Assembly: GCF_003702705.1 (NCBI RefSeq)
Contig: NZ_QZMN01000004.1
Location: 186,001 to 250,000 of the forward strand
Direction: 5' to 3'
DNA: 64,000 nucleotides
From: Ornithinimicrobium cerasi
GTDB lineage: Bacteria; Actinomycetota; Actinomycetes; Actinomycetales; Dermatophilaceae
Shown: in pieces, positions 53,382 to 60,163 of the stretch
How the letters are laid out: each line of letters begins with the position of its first letter
Position numbering within the stretch: the first letter of the stretch is position 1
Made by a program: the position numbers and the translations under genes
The notes under the pieces: model-generated
Seen by the model: the letters and a program-made list of their open reading frames with translations, nothing else
What the model was told of the DNA's origin: nothing
Database searches by the model: none

Positions 53382-54544
53382 ACCTTGACCTATTCACGAT
53401 CAAGAACACACCCATCAGGAAGACGAAGTGGATCATCCCCGGGGTGATGGAGTCAGGACGCTACCACCTGATCTATGGGGACAAGGGCGCGGGAAAGACA
53501 ACCTTCACATGCGGCTACCTGATCCCAGAAGCAATGGACGGCGGGATAGAGCGCATCGTCTATATCTCGCCGGGTGAGGAAACGACAGCAGCAGACCTGC
53601 TGGTCTACGCAGCAGTTCACGGATACGATCCGTCACAGGTTCTTTATTTCAGCGACGGTGTGGAAATGTCATTCGCTGCTGGCACCGGCGATGAGATTGA
53701 CGAATCCTCGGGAGTACCGCAGTTCACCGGGGAAGGTAAAGAGCGAGAGAACGAACTCATCCGCCTGAACATGCACCCTGAGGCGCTGACGGACAAGAAC
53801 AACGTCAACAGTCGGAACAAATCCTTCTATTTCCCTGTGGACGTCCTGGCGCTGATGAAGAACATCCGTGATGATGTTCCCACCCTCTATATCGTTGAAG
53901 GACTTGACGAAGTTGTTGGTGCGGATGTTCTCAGGTCGTACGGAGGAACCGATACGGTGCAGAACCGTTCATGGAAGAACGTAATCCGTTATATTGAGAA
54001 TCTGTTGAGCGACAACGACGTGTTCATCGACGTGACGCACACCAAGAAGGGCGACGGTAGCCAGATTAAAGGTTCCACCGGACGTTTCGACAAGGCGCGC
54101 CACGCACTGCGTATCAATGGTCATAACAAGACTGGTGAACGCTACACCACTGTCGTGGGAGAGGGTAACGCCACCGGCAGGGAATGGCGTAACGAGCAGA
54201 TCATTCTGGTTCGTGACGTGGAGGAGCAGGACATTCAAAAGGCGTTCGGTCATCCTGTCACACACCGCGTTCCCCAGAAGGTGTTCTCCGGGTTGGAGTC
54301 GGTAGCAACGGATATGACCCTTCCTGATCTGCTCACCCTGGACTGGTCTGAGCCACGTTCGACCGCTGACATTGTTGTAGCCCTGGGGCTACGTGAGGAA
54401 AACGGCATCAAGGCAAATGACGCACGCATGTGGGAGAAGGCACGCAAGAACCTTCCCGCGAACGTCCGAATCAGCAGCGTCAAGCGTGGTCTTTGGTCCT
54501 GGGAGAACTGGGCAGAGTTTCAGGATGAGGATGACGCAGCATGA
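53378..54544 (+). CDS. RepA-like hexameric ATPase/helicase
   Basis: A 388-residue RecA-fold ATPase of the AAA_25/RepA type. Walker A is YGDKGAGKTTFTCGYL (about residues 33-48), a Walker B-like strand is PTLYIVEGLDEVVG, and the segment DVTHTKKGDGSQIKGSTGRF with KARHALRI is characteristic of RepA/Gp4-like helicases. The C-terminus (about 315-385) looks like a winged helix. It probably unwinds DNA for replication from the nearby repeat array. The start overlaps the 14-codon ORF and its stop overlaps the next gene. Confidence 0.85.
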   Translation: MNLDLFTIKNTPIRKTKWIIPGVMESGRYHLIYGDKGAGKTTFTCGYLIPEAMDGGIERIVYISPGEETTAADLLVYAAVHGYDPSQVLYFSDGVEMSFAAGTGDEIDESSGVPQFTGEGKERENELIRLNMHPEALTDKNNVNSRNKSFYFPVDVLALMKNIRDDVPTLYIVEGLDEVVGADVLRSYGGTDTVQNRSWKNVIRYIENLLSDNDVFIDVTHTKKGDGSQIKGSTGRFDKARHALRINGHNKTGERYTTVVGEGNATGREWRNEQIILVRDVEEQDIQKAFGHPVTHRVPQKVFSGLESVATDMTLPDLLTLDWSEPRSTADIVVALGLREENGIKANDARMWEKARKNLPANVRISSVKRGLWSWENWAEFQDEDDAA

Positions 54545-54861
54545 CCGCCATCCAGTCAAGAGCGGTAGCGCCGCTGAGACGCACGGACAAATCTAGGCAT
54601 CTTGGGACACTCTGGCAATTGTTCAGACGCTCACAGAGGCACACAGACCCCGTACAGGGCACGTTTGCCGGGTGTCCAGGGTGTATGACAGCAGACGTTG
54701 CCGGGTACTGGAAGGAAGCAGCAGCCGGTGACCCTGAGGACGCTCTCTATGCAGGTCTGTCAGCACGATGGGCAGGCATGGAGGTCGGGCACGCAGCACA
54801 CGACACAACTATGGCGAGAGCCGGAAAGGTAGGACGGAAATGGACAAGCACGAAGAATTGA
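54541..54861 (+). CDS. Hypothetical protein of island 2
   Basis: A 106-residue protein, start overlapping the ATPase stop (ATGA). A basic N-terminus with a short helix (LGTLWQLFRRSQRH) is followed by GTFAGCPGCMTADVAGYW; a lone CxxC could bind metal only as part of a larger site. The C-terminal part is helical. No family is recognised. Tight packing in the replication operon makes it a real gene. Confidence 0.65.
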   Translation: MTAIQSRAVAPLRRTDKSRHLGTLWQLFRRSQRHTDPVQGTFAGCPGCMTADVAGYWKEAAAGDPEDALYAGLSARWAGMEVGHAAHDTTMARAGKVGRKWTSTKN

Positions 54862-55022
54862 TGCAAGCACACCTAGAGGCAGCGCGGATTCGCGTAGCAG
54901 GCCGAAAGTGGTACAGGGAGAAGTCCCTAGCAGCCCTGAAAGACCTAGAGGGCAAGCTCCATCCCAAGATCATCCAAGCCATACGTGAAGGGCTTGACGA
55001 CGAAGGGGAGGAAGAGGAATGA
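54840..55022 (+). CDS. Small acidic helical protein of island 2
   Basis: A 60-residue protein beginning MDKHEELMQAHLEAARIRVA and ending in a very acidic tail (DDEGEEEE). Predicted as mostly helical. It overlaps the previous gene by 22 bases and its stop overlaps the next ATG. The site AGGACGG lies close upstream of the ATG. Unknown function; small acidic phage proteins often bind DNA-binding partners or mimic DNA, which is speculation here. Confidence 0.6.
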   Translation: MDKHEELMQAHLEAARIRVAGRKWYREKSLAALKDLEGKLHPKIIQAIREGLDDEGEEEE

Positions 55023-55204
55023 ACGAGAGCGAGCCAGTCGAAGCCCTGGATCAAATGATCTGGGACATGGAGCACGGTCATACCGAGGACTTCGGTCAGA
55101 TCACCGGCACTGTGGTCGGGTCAACACCTATTGTCACGATGCAGGGCCATGAAATCTTCGCTTACGATATGCCTATCTTCGGATACTGGTCAGACTGCGA
55201 GTGA
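55019..55204 (+). CDS. Small hypothetical protein of island 2
   Basis: A 61-residue acidic protein (MNESEPVEALDQMIWDMEHG onward), start overlapping the previous stop (ATGA). GGGGAGG lies upstream of its ATG inside the previous gene. It ends before the long structured region upstream of the capsid gene. No family is recognised. Confidence 0.6.
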   Translation: MNESEPVEALDQMIWDMEHGHTEDFGQITGTVVGSTPIVTMQGHEIFAYDMPIFGYWSDCE

Positions 55205-55557
55205 GGGATTTCCCTAATGCGAACATGTGTGGGAAAATAGAGTAACAATTGCTGTCAGGCAATTTATGGATCGCCGTCTAATGTCAATAGCCCGGTGACT
55301 CCACGCCGGGGGTGGAATGAAAGTTCTACCTCCGGCAAAACAAAGTCCACTCAGGACTCTAAACAGAGGTCAGGGCCAAGGAAGCCCATTGAATTTCCTG
55401 TGCACAGGTTCTTACCGAAGTCAGCCTTGAATGAATCGGGATACAGAGCGGATTGCAAGCCGCTTTTTTAAGTGACGCTGTAGCGTCCGTGTCCAGCGAG
55501 ACACGTAACTAAACTATTCATTTAAGGAACCCGTACGTAGGAAAACGTGCGGGATGC
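55205..55557 (+). promoter_or_regulatory. Structured leader before the capsid gene
   Basis: 353 bases without a gene. Several hairpins can be drawn: AATTGC/GCAATT near 55246, a terminator-like AGCGG/CCGCT with TTTTTT (about 55448-55471), GACGCT/AGCGTC and CGTGTC/GACACG after it, and CCCGTACGT/ACGTGCGGG (55530-55553) next to the ATG. The T-run hairpin would end replication-operon transcripts. The last one covers the capsid ribosome site. Late control, perhaps responding to a helper, is plausible. Confidence 0.5.
55448..55471 (+). terminator. Intrinsic terminator before the capsid gene
   Basis: AGCGG and CCGCT arms around an 8-base loop, followed by a run of T (GCTTTTTT). It lies between the replication genes and the capsid gene, about 90 bases before the latter. 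It would keep the capsid silent unless read through or separately promoted. Confidence 0.6.
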
Positions 55558-56355
55558 ATGACACTAACAACTACAAATTCAGCTGAGGTTTTTCGTCCGA
55601 ACGTGACTGCGTTCGTTGCCTCCGACGTTCTCAATGATGAACTGCTGACGAAGATCACCACCGTAGCCGGTGCAGTAGAGGGCGATGAGCCTTCACTTCT
55701 AGTCGGTTACACACCTGACGTTGGAGCAGCCTTCTACGCAGAAGGTCAGGAAATCACCGCTCAGACCCCGACATTGGGGCAGTGGGAAGTCAAGACCCAT
55801 AAGGTCGCTGCCCTGGTCAACGTCACCAACGAACTGGACAGGGCTGGCAACGCTGGCAACGTCCTGGCAGAGGGTATGCGTAGGGGACTTGCCCGTAAGG
55901 CAAATGAGGCACTGTTCAACAACGCTTCTGCTCCTACCGGCATCCTCAACGACAGCGACCTTGCAGCCGCTACCGCTCTAGGCACGTCCCTAGACTCGTT
56001 CAACACTGCCTACTGGTCCATTGCTGAGACTGGCGTAACCCCCAACTACATCGTGGGTTCGCCTTCCGCTATGGCTGCTCTGGGCAGCATCAAGGCTGCT
56101 ACCGGCAGCAACCAGCCACTGGTGGACGACATGACCGTCATGGGTCTGCCGGTGTACGTGAGTACGGCTATGGCTGCTGACCGATTCCTGATCGGCCACA
56201 CCAGCGCTGTCGTCTCTGCTGTAGGTCCGTTGCGACTGGCTAAGAGTCAGGATGCAGCGTTCGCCTATGACGCCACCAGCCTGCGAGCAACGTGGCGCTT
56301 TGGTTGGGCTGTCGTACAGCCTGACCGACTAGCAGTCATCAGCACCGCTGCCTGA
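55558..56355 (+). CDS. HK97-fold phage major capsid protein
   Basis: A 265-residue major capsid protein of the short actinophage type. It starts directly at the N-arm (no scaffolding domain or prohead protease site), with E-loop-like strands AAFYAEGQEITAQTPTLGQW and VKTHKVAALVNVTNELDRAG, the helix GMRRGLARKANEALFNN, the A-domain PNYIVGSPSAMAALGSIKAA and the closing strand GWAVVQPDRLAVI. It should form the icosahedral shell. No other head gene lies nearby. The ATG at 55558 follows a hairpin that could hide its ribosome site. Confidence 0.9.
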   Translation: MTLTTTNSAEVFRPNVTAFVASDVLNDELLTKITTVAGAVEGDEPSLLVGYTPDVGAAFYAEGQEITAQTPTLGQWEVKTHKVAALVNVTNELDRAGNAGNVLAEGMRRGLARKANEALFNNASAPTGILNDSDLAAATALGTSLDSFNTAYWSIAETGVTPNYIVGSPSAMAALGSIKAATGSNQPLVDDMTVMGLPVYVSTAMAADRFLIGHTSAVVSAVGPLRLAKSQDAAFAYDATSLRATWRFGWAVVQPDRLAVISTAA

Positions 56356-56419
56356 TATCTCCTTAGATATCAAACCCCGGTGTTCCCCACCCTCGCTACT
56401 CATCCGGTGGGGGTGGGGA
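56355..56419 (+). terminator. Tandem hairpins after the capsid gene
   Basis: GATATC/GATATC directly after the stop and a 9-bp stem TCCCCACCC / GGGTGGGGA (56384-56392 and 56411-56419). Together they probably end the capsid transcript. Confidence 0.65.
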
Positions 56420-56446
56420 CTAAAACTACACGGATGAGAGAAGTGG

Positions 56447-56731
56447 ATGAGGTTTATGAATACCAAGATGTGCAGCCGCTGCAAGCAGAGCAAAGACCTG
56501 TCGGCATTCCATCGTGACAAGCACAAGACAATGGGAGTGAGCAGCATGTGTGCTGACTGTAAGAACGCAACAGACAGGCAGAAGCGTGCAGAGCGTCCAC
56601 CTAAACCACGACTGCCGGAAGAGCATGGAACCGTCAAGCAGTATGTCCGTGGTTGTAAATGTCACGGTTGCAGACGAGCCAAGCGTCAGCAGAACGCAAT
56701 GCGCTATCTGGGTGGGCACCCATCCCTCTGA
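56447..56731 (+). CDS. Small double zinc-finger protein (HNH/EndoVII-like fragment)
   Basis: A 94-residue protein with two Cys-rich parts: MCSRCKQSKDLSAFHRDKHK with MCADCKNATDRQK, the treble-clef start of phage HNH/endonuclease VII-like proteins, and HGTVKQYVRGCKCHGCRRAK, a common actinophage motif. The nuclease His-Asn-His core is not complete, so it may be a DNA-binding or packaging helper. ATG 56447 or 56456 can start it. HNH proteins usually sit beside terminase genes; here no terminase follows. Confidence 0.72.
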   Translation: MRFMNTKMCSRCKQSKDLSAFHRDKHKTMGVSSMCADCKNATDRQKRAERPPKPRLPEEHGTVKQYVRGCKCHGCRRAKRQQNAMRYLGGHPSL

Positions 56732-57116
56732 AACCTTGAAGCGGTCTCAACACGCCGAGGAGATCGGCACACCTCCCGGGCTGTATTCCACATGAATAGG
56801 ACGCTACTGACGTTGTGAGGGCATTCTTATGCTCGACAGGACTCCATATCAGAGCCGATTTTCACAAACAGCCGTTTTGGCCCCTTGAAATCCGTTGTGC
56901 TGCAATAGTATTCAAGCACCCAAAATGACCGTTTCTGTAGGAAATTCGTAGCGCCTCGCAGGGTGGAAATGTGCCTCTGGAATTTTTTGCCGTCTATATA
57001 AGATGACCGTCCTTGCGCTACAGCCTCTTCGGGCGCACTATCGTAATAGATGGTGACTCTTAGAGAAGCCGGTCTGTACGTGATAGAACGGTTTTATCAT
57101 TTCAGTTGCTTGGAGG
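56732..57116. other. Non-coding gap in island 2
   Basis: 385 bases between the zinc-finger gene and the convergent membrane gene. No coding frame with support, no RNA I recognise. The G+C content is low compared with the host and GACCGT occurs twice (56926, 57004 regions). It may have lost a gene or contain promoters. Confidence 0.4.
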
Positions 57117-58019
57117 TCATCGGCGCTGGCTTAGCCTCTTCCTATTCCGATTCTTCAGGCGTCGAAGACGAGCATCCACGGGCAGGGTCTGGGCGGGAGG
57201 CCTCGCTAATTGCGATTGCAGGCGGCCGTCGTGATCGTACATGCTCAGTACAGCCAGGAAGTTGGCACGGCGAATTGTTATCTTCCGCATTTCGTATCTG
57301 CTGGCCACCATCTCTCGCTCGGTCAGGTACAGTTTCCTGAGTAGAGATTGGTGTTCCGCTCTGGTTTCGTCCATCCGGCGGAAGGTTTCAGCAACCGACA
57401 CATCAGGCTGGCCCTCAGAACTGAGGGGACTTCGGGGCGGTTGCCATGCTGTAATCCATTCGTCCATTTCTTCGAGATACTTGGTGAGACGGCTTATGCG
57501 TTGTGCGTTTGCCAGCCGAGAATCTTCGGTTCGGGTCAGATGGGCAAGACTTGCGCGACCCCGTTCTCTGTCTGCGATGGCCTTCTCATACTGTTCTGCG
57601 AACCGGAGAACCATGGCACGTTGCTTCTTGCTAATGGGCCGCCTGCGCCTCGGTTCGTATCGCCCGAGCGCCCAACGAAGGAACGGCATAGGGTTACGTG
57701 TCGTAAGCCACGCTACGGAATCACCAGCGGCCAACGCTACCGATGTAAAAGCAAAAGGGCCAATAATCCCGACGAGCATGTTTATCGCAGTGACAAAAGG
57801 TACCCAGCGAAAGCCGCTGACGTCCTGGCCCTGTAGTGACTGTTCGGTCAGGTAAAAGGTTCCCCATATCCCTGCAACGATTGCAAACGAAAACAAGCCT
57901 TGAAAAGTTCGTAAGGCGGGGTGCGCGGTTGACGCGACGTATAGTGTCTGACGCAGAACGAGCGTGTATGCAATAAGCAGGGTGGCCATGATGGTGGAAT
58001 AGTAGATCCAGTGATCCAT
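57117..58019 (-). CDS. Four-helix membrane protein with coiled-coil cytoplasmic tail (candidate cargo)
   Basis: A 300-residue protein. Its N-terminal half holds about three or four transmembrane segments (YYSTIMATLLIAYTLVL, LFSFAIVAGIWGTFYL, FVTAINMLVGIIGPFAF), and the C-terminal half is a charged helical region (from RRRPISKKQRAMVLRFAEQY to RMDETRAEHQSLLRKLYL) likely to form a coiled coil. No family is recognised. It is transcribed towards the capsid genes, next to the right attachment site, the usual place for satellite cargo such as anti-phage genes. I chose ATG 58019 over upstream ATGs because the membrane segment starts there. Confidence 0.7.
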   Translation of the reverse strand: MDHWIYYSTIMATLLIAYTLVLRQTLYVASTAHPALRTFQGLFSFAIVAGIWGTFYLTEQSLQGQDVSGFRWVPFVTAINMLVGIIGPFAFTSVALAAGDSVAWLTTRNPMPFLRWALGRYEPRRRRPISKKQRAMVLRFAEQYEKAIADRERGRASLAHLTRTEDSRLANAQRISRLTKYLEEMDEWITAWQPPRSPLSSEGQPDVSVAETFRRMDETRAEHQSLLRKLYLTEREMVASRYEMRKITIRRANFLAVLSMYDHDGRLQSQLARPPAQTLPVDARLRRLKNRNRKRLSQRR

Positions 58020-58103
58020 ATCTTCACTCTCTGATGCGCTCGCAGGGCAGTATTCAGGTTCGACGTGCGTGAGTCCATGCAACGAGCCTCTCGCCCGTTT
58101 AGC

Positions 58104-58274
58104 ATGCAGACCATGGAACTCTACTTCTGGTTCTACCTCATCGGCGCTGTGCTGGTCATCGTGGCTGTCCCGGCTGTCGTCCTGTTCCTCTGGCGGATCA
58201 GGCGCTCAACTGGACGTTCTGATCGAGCAGGGGTCGGGACCGAAGTGAAGCCTCCCCGATCTTCCTTCCGGTGA
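58104..58274 (+). CDS. Small single-span membrane protein
   Basis: About 56 residues with one strong membrane segment (FWFYLIGAVLVIVAVPAVVL) and a basic cytoplasmic tail WRIRRSTGRSDR. It is divergent from the large membrane gene. Start choice among three ATGs is uncertain, and no good ribosome site is seen. It is supported mainly by its composition. Confidence 0.45.
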   Translation: MQTMELYFWFYLIGAVLVIVAVPAVVLFLWRIRRSTGRSDRAGVGTEVKPPRSSFR

Positions 58275-58349
58275 CCGGTTGGTCGGGTGTGACTGGCGTG
58301 TTCGCGACGGGGTAGGTTTGACCCCATATCAGCACCTCAGACGTGTGCG

Positions 58350-58369
58350 CCGTTCGCAAAGCGTTCGCG
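58350..58369. repeat. Right arm-type repeats CCGTTCGCA
   Basis: CCGTTCGCA at 58350-58358 and GCGTTCGCG at 58361-58369, again 11 bases apart, mirror the pair near the left end. Likely integrase arm sites. Confidence 0.6.
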
Positions 58370-58413
58370 TTTTGGGGTCTAGACACTTGGCTGACGCGCG
58401 TAAGCGCAGGTCA

Positions 58414-58486
58414 GGGCCCGTGGCGCGGTTGGTAGCGCAGCGCGTTTACACCGCGTAGGTCGTCGGTTCGAGCCCGGCCGGGCCCA
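58414..58486 (+). tRNA. tRNA-Val (TAC)-like gene at right end, element-supplied 5' half
   Basis: The right junction also forms a full cloverleaf: acceptor GGGCCCG/CGGGCCC paired perfectly, D arm GCGC/GCGC, anticodon TAC, the same T arm. Its first 27 bases come from the element, so the attP lay within a tRNA-Val-like gene. Position 14 is G instead of the nearly universal A, which could weaken it; but its anticodon stem (G27-T43) is better than that of the left copy. Function is uncertain. Confidence 0.7.
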
Positions 58487-58487
58487 C
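58441..58487 (+). repeat. attR of island 2
   Basis: Exact 47-bp copy of 50245-50291. The chromosomal sequence that once followed tRNA-Val resumes after it, with the Nif3-like gene's GTG starting at the next base. Confidence 0.92.
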
Positions 58488-59429
58488 GTGCAGAACAGCA
58501 GCGAGGACGCGTCCGCCGCGCCCGGCGTGGTCAGGGACGCGACCGGCGCGGGCTTCCCGACGCTCGCGGAGACCGTCGGCGTGCTGGAGCGGCTCTACCC
58601 GCCCGAGACCGCCCAGTCCTGGGACCGCGTTGGCCTGGTGGCCGGTGACCCGGAGCAGCAGGTCGCCCGCATCCTCCTCGCGGTCGACCCCACCCTGGCC
58701 GTCATCGCCGAGGCGGTCGCGCTCGGCGCCGACCTCGTCGTGACGCACCACCCCCTGCTGCTGCGCGGCATCCACTCGGTGGCCCCCACGACGGCCAAGG
58801 GGGCGGCGGTGACCGACCTGGTCGTCAACGACGTCGCCCTGTACTGCGCGCACACCAACGCCGACGTCGCCGACCCGGGTGTGGGCCACGCGCTCGCCGC
58901 GGCCTGCGGGCTCTCGACGACGGAGCCGCTGTCACTTCCGGAGGGCCAGGAGCTGGGACGGGTGGGCGACCTCGACGAGCCGGTGCCCCTCCGCCAGCTG
59001 GTGGAGCGGCTCGCTGCAGCGCTGCCCGCCACGGCCGGCGGGGTCCGGGTGTCCGGCAGCCCCGAGGCGCCGGTCAGGAGGGTCGCCGTGCTCGGCGGGG
59101 CGGGTGACGCGGAGTTCCCGGCCGTGGTCCGCAGCGGTGCCGACGTCTACGTGACCGCAGACCTGCGCCACCACCCCGCGCTGGAGGCGCGGGAGGAGGC
59201 GGTCGCCCGGGCCAGGCTGGGCGGCGCCCGCGCGGAGGCGCCGGCGACGCCATACCTCGTCGATGCCGGTCATTTCGCCAGCGAGTGGCTCTGGCTGCCC
59301 GTGCTGCGGGAGCGGCTGGCCGCGGGCCTGCCGGATAGCGTGAGCATCGCGATCTCGACCGTGCGCACCGACCCCTGGGACTTCGTGGTCGGTGCCGCCC
59401 CACCCACCGACCCAGGAGACCCCGCGTGA
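58488..59429 (+). CDS. Nif3-like dinuclear metal centre protein
   Basis: A 313-residue protein of the Nif3/YbgI family, with metal ligands in LVVTHHPLLLRGIHSV, CAHTNADVADPGVGHAL and near the end DAGHFASEW. Family members form hexamers with a two-metal site; some are GTP cyclohydrolase-like, but the role is unknown. The GTG lies two bases after the tRNA-Val end. The first 23 residues are not conserved, so a GTG 13 codons later is an alternative. It begins an operon with the next two genes. Confidence 0.87.
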   Translation: MQNSSEDASAAPGVVRDATGAGFPTLAETVGVLERLYPPETAQSWDRVGLVAGDPEQQVARILLAVDPTLAVIAEAVALGADLVVTHHPLLLRGIHSVAPTTAKGAAVTDLVVNDVALYCAHTNADVADPGVGHALAAACGLSTTEPLSLPEGQELGRVGDLDEPVPLRQLVERLAAALPATAGGVRVSGSPEAPVRRVAVLGGAGDAEFPAVVRSGADVYVTADLRHHPALEAREEAVARARLGGARAEAPATPYLVDAGHFASEWLWLPVLRERLAAGLPDSVSIAISTVRTDPWDFVVGAAPPTDPGDPA

Positions 59430-60163
59430 AGGCGACCCCCCAGATGCAGGCCCGGCTCCTCGACCTGCAGGAGCTCGACATCAGGCTCACCCAGCTCGAC
59501 CACCAGGCGCGCTCCCTGCCCGAGCTCACCGACATCGCGCGGCTGGAGGCGCAGGAGGCGGACCTGCAGGCGGAGGTCGTGCGCACCGAGACCGCGGTGA
59601 GCGACCTGGAGCGTGAGGTGACCAGGGCGGAGGTGGCCGTGCAGCAGGTCCGCGACCGGGCCGCGCGGGACGAGGCGCGGCTCGCGTCCGGGACGGGGTC
59701 GGCCAAGGACCTGCAGGGTCTGCAGCACGAGCTGGCGTCGCTGAGCCGTCGCCAGGAGGTGCTCGAGGACGCCGAGCTGGAGGTGATGGAGCGGGTGGAG
59801 ACCGCGCAGGCGCAGGCTCGGACCGCCGTGACGGCGAGGGACGAGCACGTCGCCCGCCTGGCGGGGCTGAGGTCGGCCCGGGACGCCAAGCTGGCCCGCA
59901 TCGGGGCCGAGCGGGAGGAGGTCGCCTCGGGCCGACCGGCGGTGGCCGCCGACCTCTCGCCCGAGCTGCTGGCCCTCTACGAGCGGGTGCGCGCGCACAG
60001 CGGCACCGGCGCGGCGCCCCTCCTGCAGCGTCGGTGCGGGGGGTGCCGGCTGGAGATCAACGCCGTCGACCTGGGCCGGATCCGCGGGGCCGCCGAGGAC
60101 GAGGTGCTGCGGTGCGAGGAGTGCGGCCGGGTCCTGGTGAGGACGCCGGAGTCAGGTCTGTGA
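59426..60163 (+). CDS. Coiled-coil protein with C4 zinc ribbon
   Basis: A 245-residue protein: a long coiled coil (about residues 5-180, rich in Leu, Glu, Arg and Ala heptads), then a zinc ribbon with CGGCRLEI and CEECGRVLVR. This is the CT398/FlgZ-like family (C4-type zinc ribbon), commonly located between a Nif3-like gene and RNase H in actinobacteria. Its function is unclear; nucleic-acid or protein-scaffold binding is expected. The GTG overlaps the Nif3 stop. Confidence 0.9.
   Translation: MKATPQMQARLLDLQELDIRLTQLDHQARSLPELTDIARLEAQEADLQAEVVRTETAVSDLEREVTRAEVAVQQVRDRAARDEARLASGTGSAKDLQGLQHELASLSRRQEVLEDAELEVMERVETAQAQARTAVTARDEHVARLAGLRSARDAKLARIGAEREEVASGRPAVAADLSPELLALYERVRAHSGTGAAPLLQRRCGGCRLEINAVDLGRIRGAAEDEVLRCEECGRVLVRTPESGL

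Larger units (their letters stand above)
50245..58487. mobile_element. Island 2: capsid-encoding phage satellite candidate at tRNA-Val
   Basis: About 8.2 kb between exact 47-bp repeats of the tRNA-Val 3' part. It encodes an intact tyrosine integrase, a RepA-like ATPase next to an iteron-type array, small overlapping genes, one HK97-fold capsid protein, a zinc-finger protein and a few membrane or lipoprotein genes. Terminase, portal, protease, tail and lysis genes are absent. G+C is visibly lower than in the backbone. Genes are uninterrupted, so this looks like a maintained satellite instead of a decayed prophage. Confidence 0.8.

Noticed and set aside
55558-56355. Encapsulin in place of phage capsid
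   Set aside because: Encapsulins share the HK97 fold, but the location in an integrase-bearing element, the short actinophage-like sequence and lack of a cargo enzyme gene favour a phage capsid. Structure comparison could still change this.
57050-57340. Open frame overlapping the 3' end of the island 2 membrane gene
   Set aside because: It is antisense to a better supported gene and has no family resemblance.
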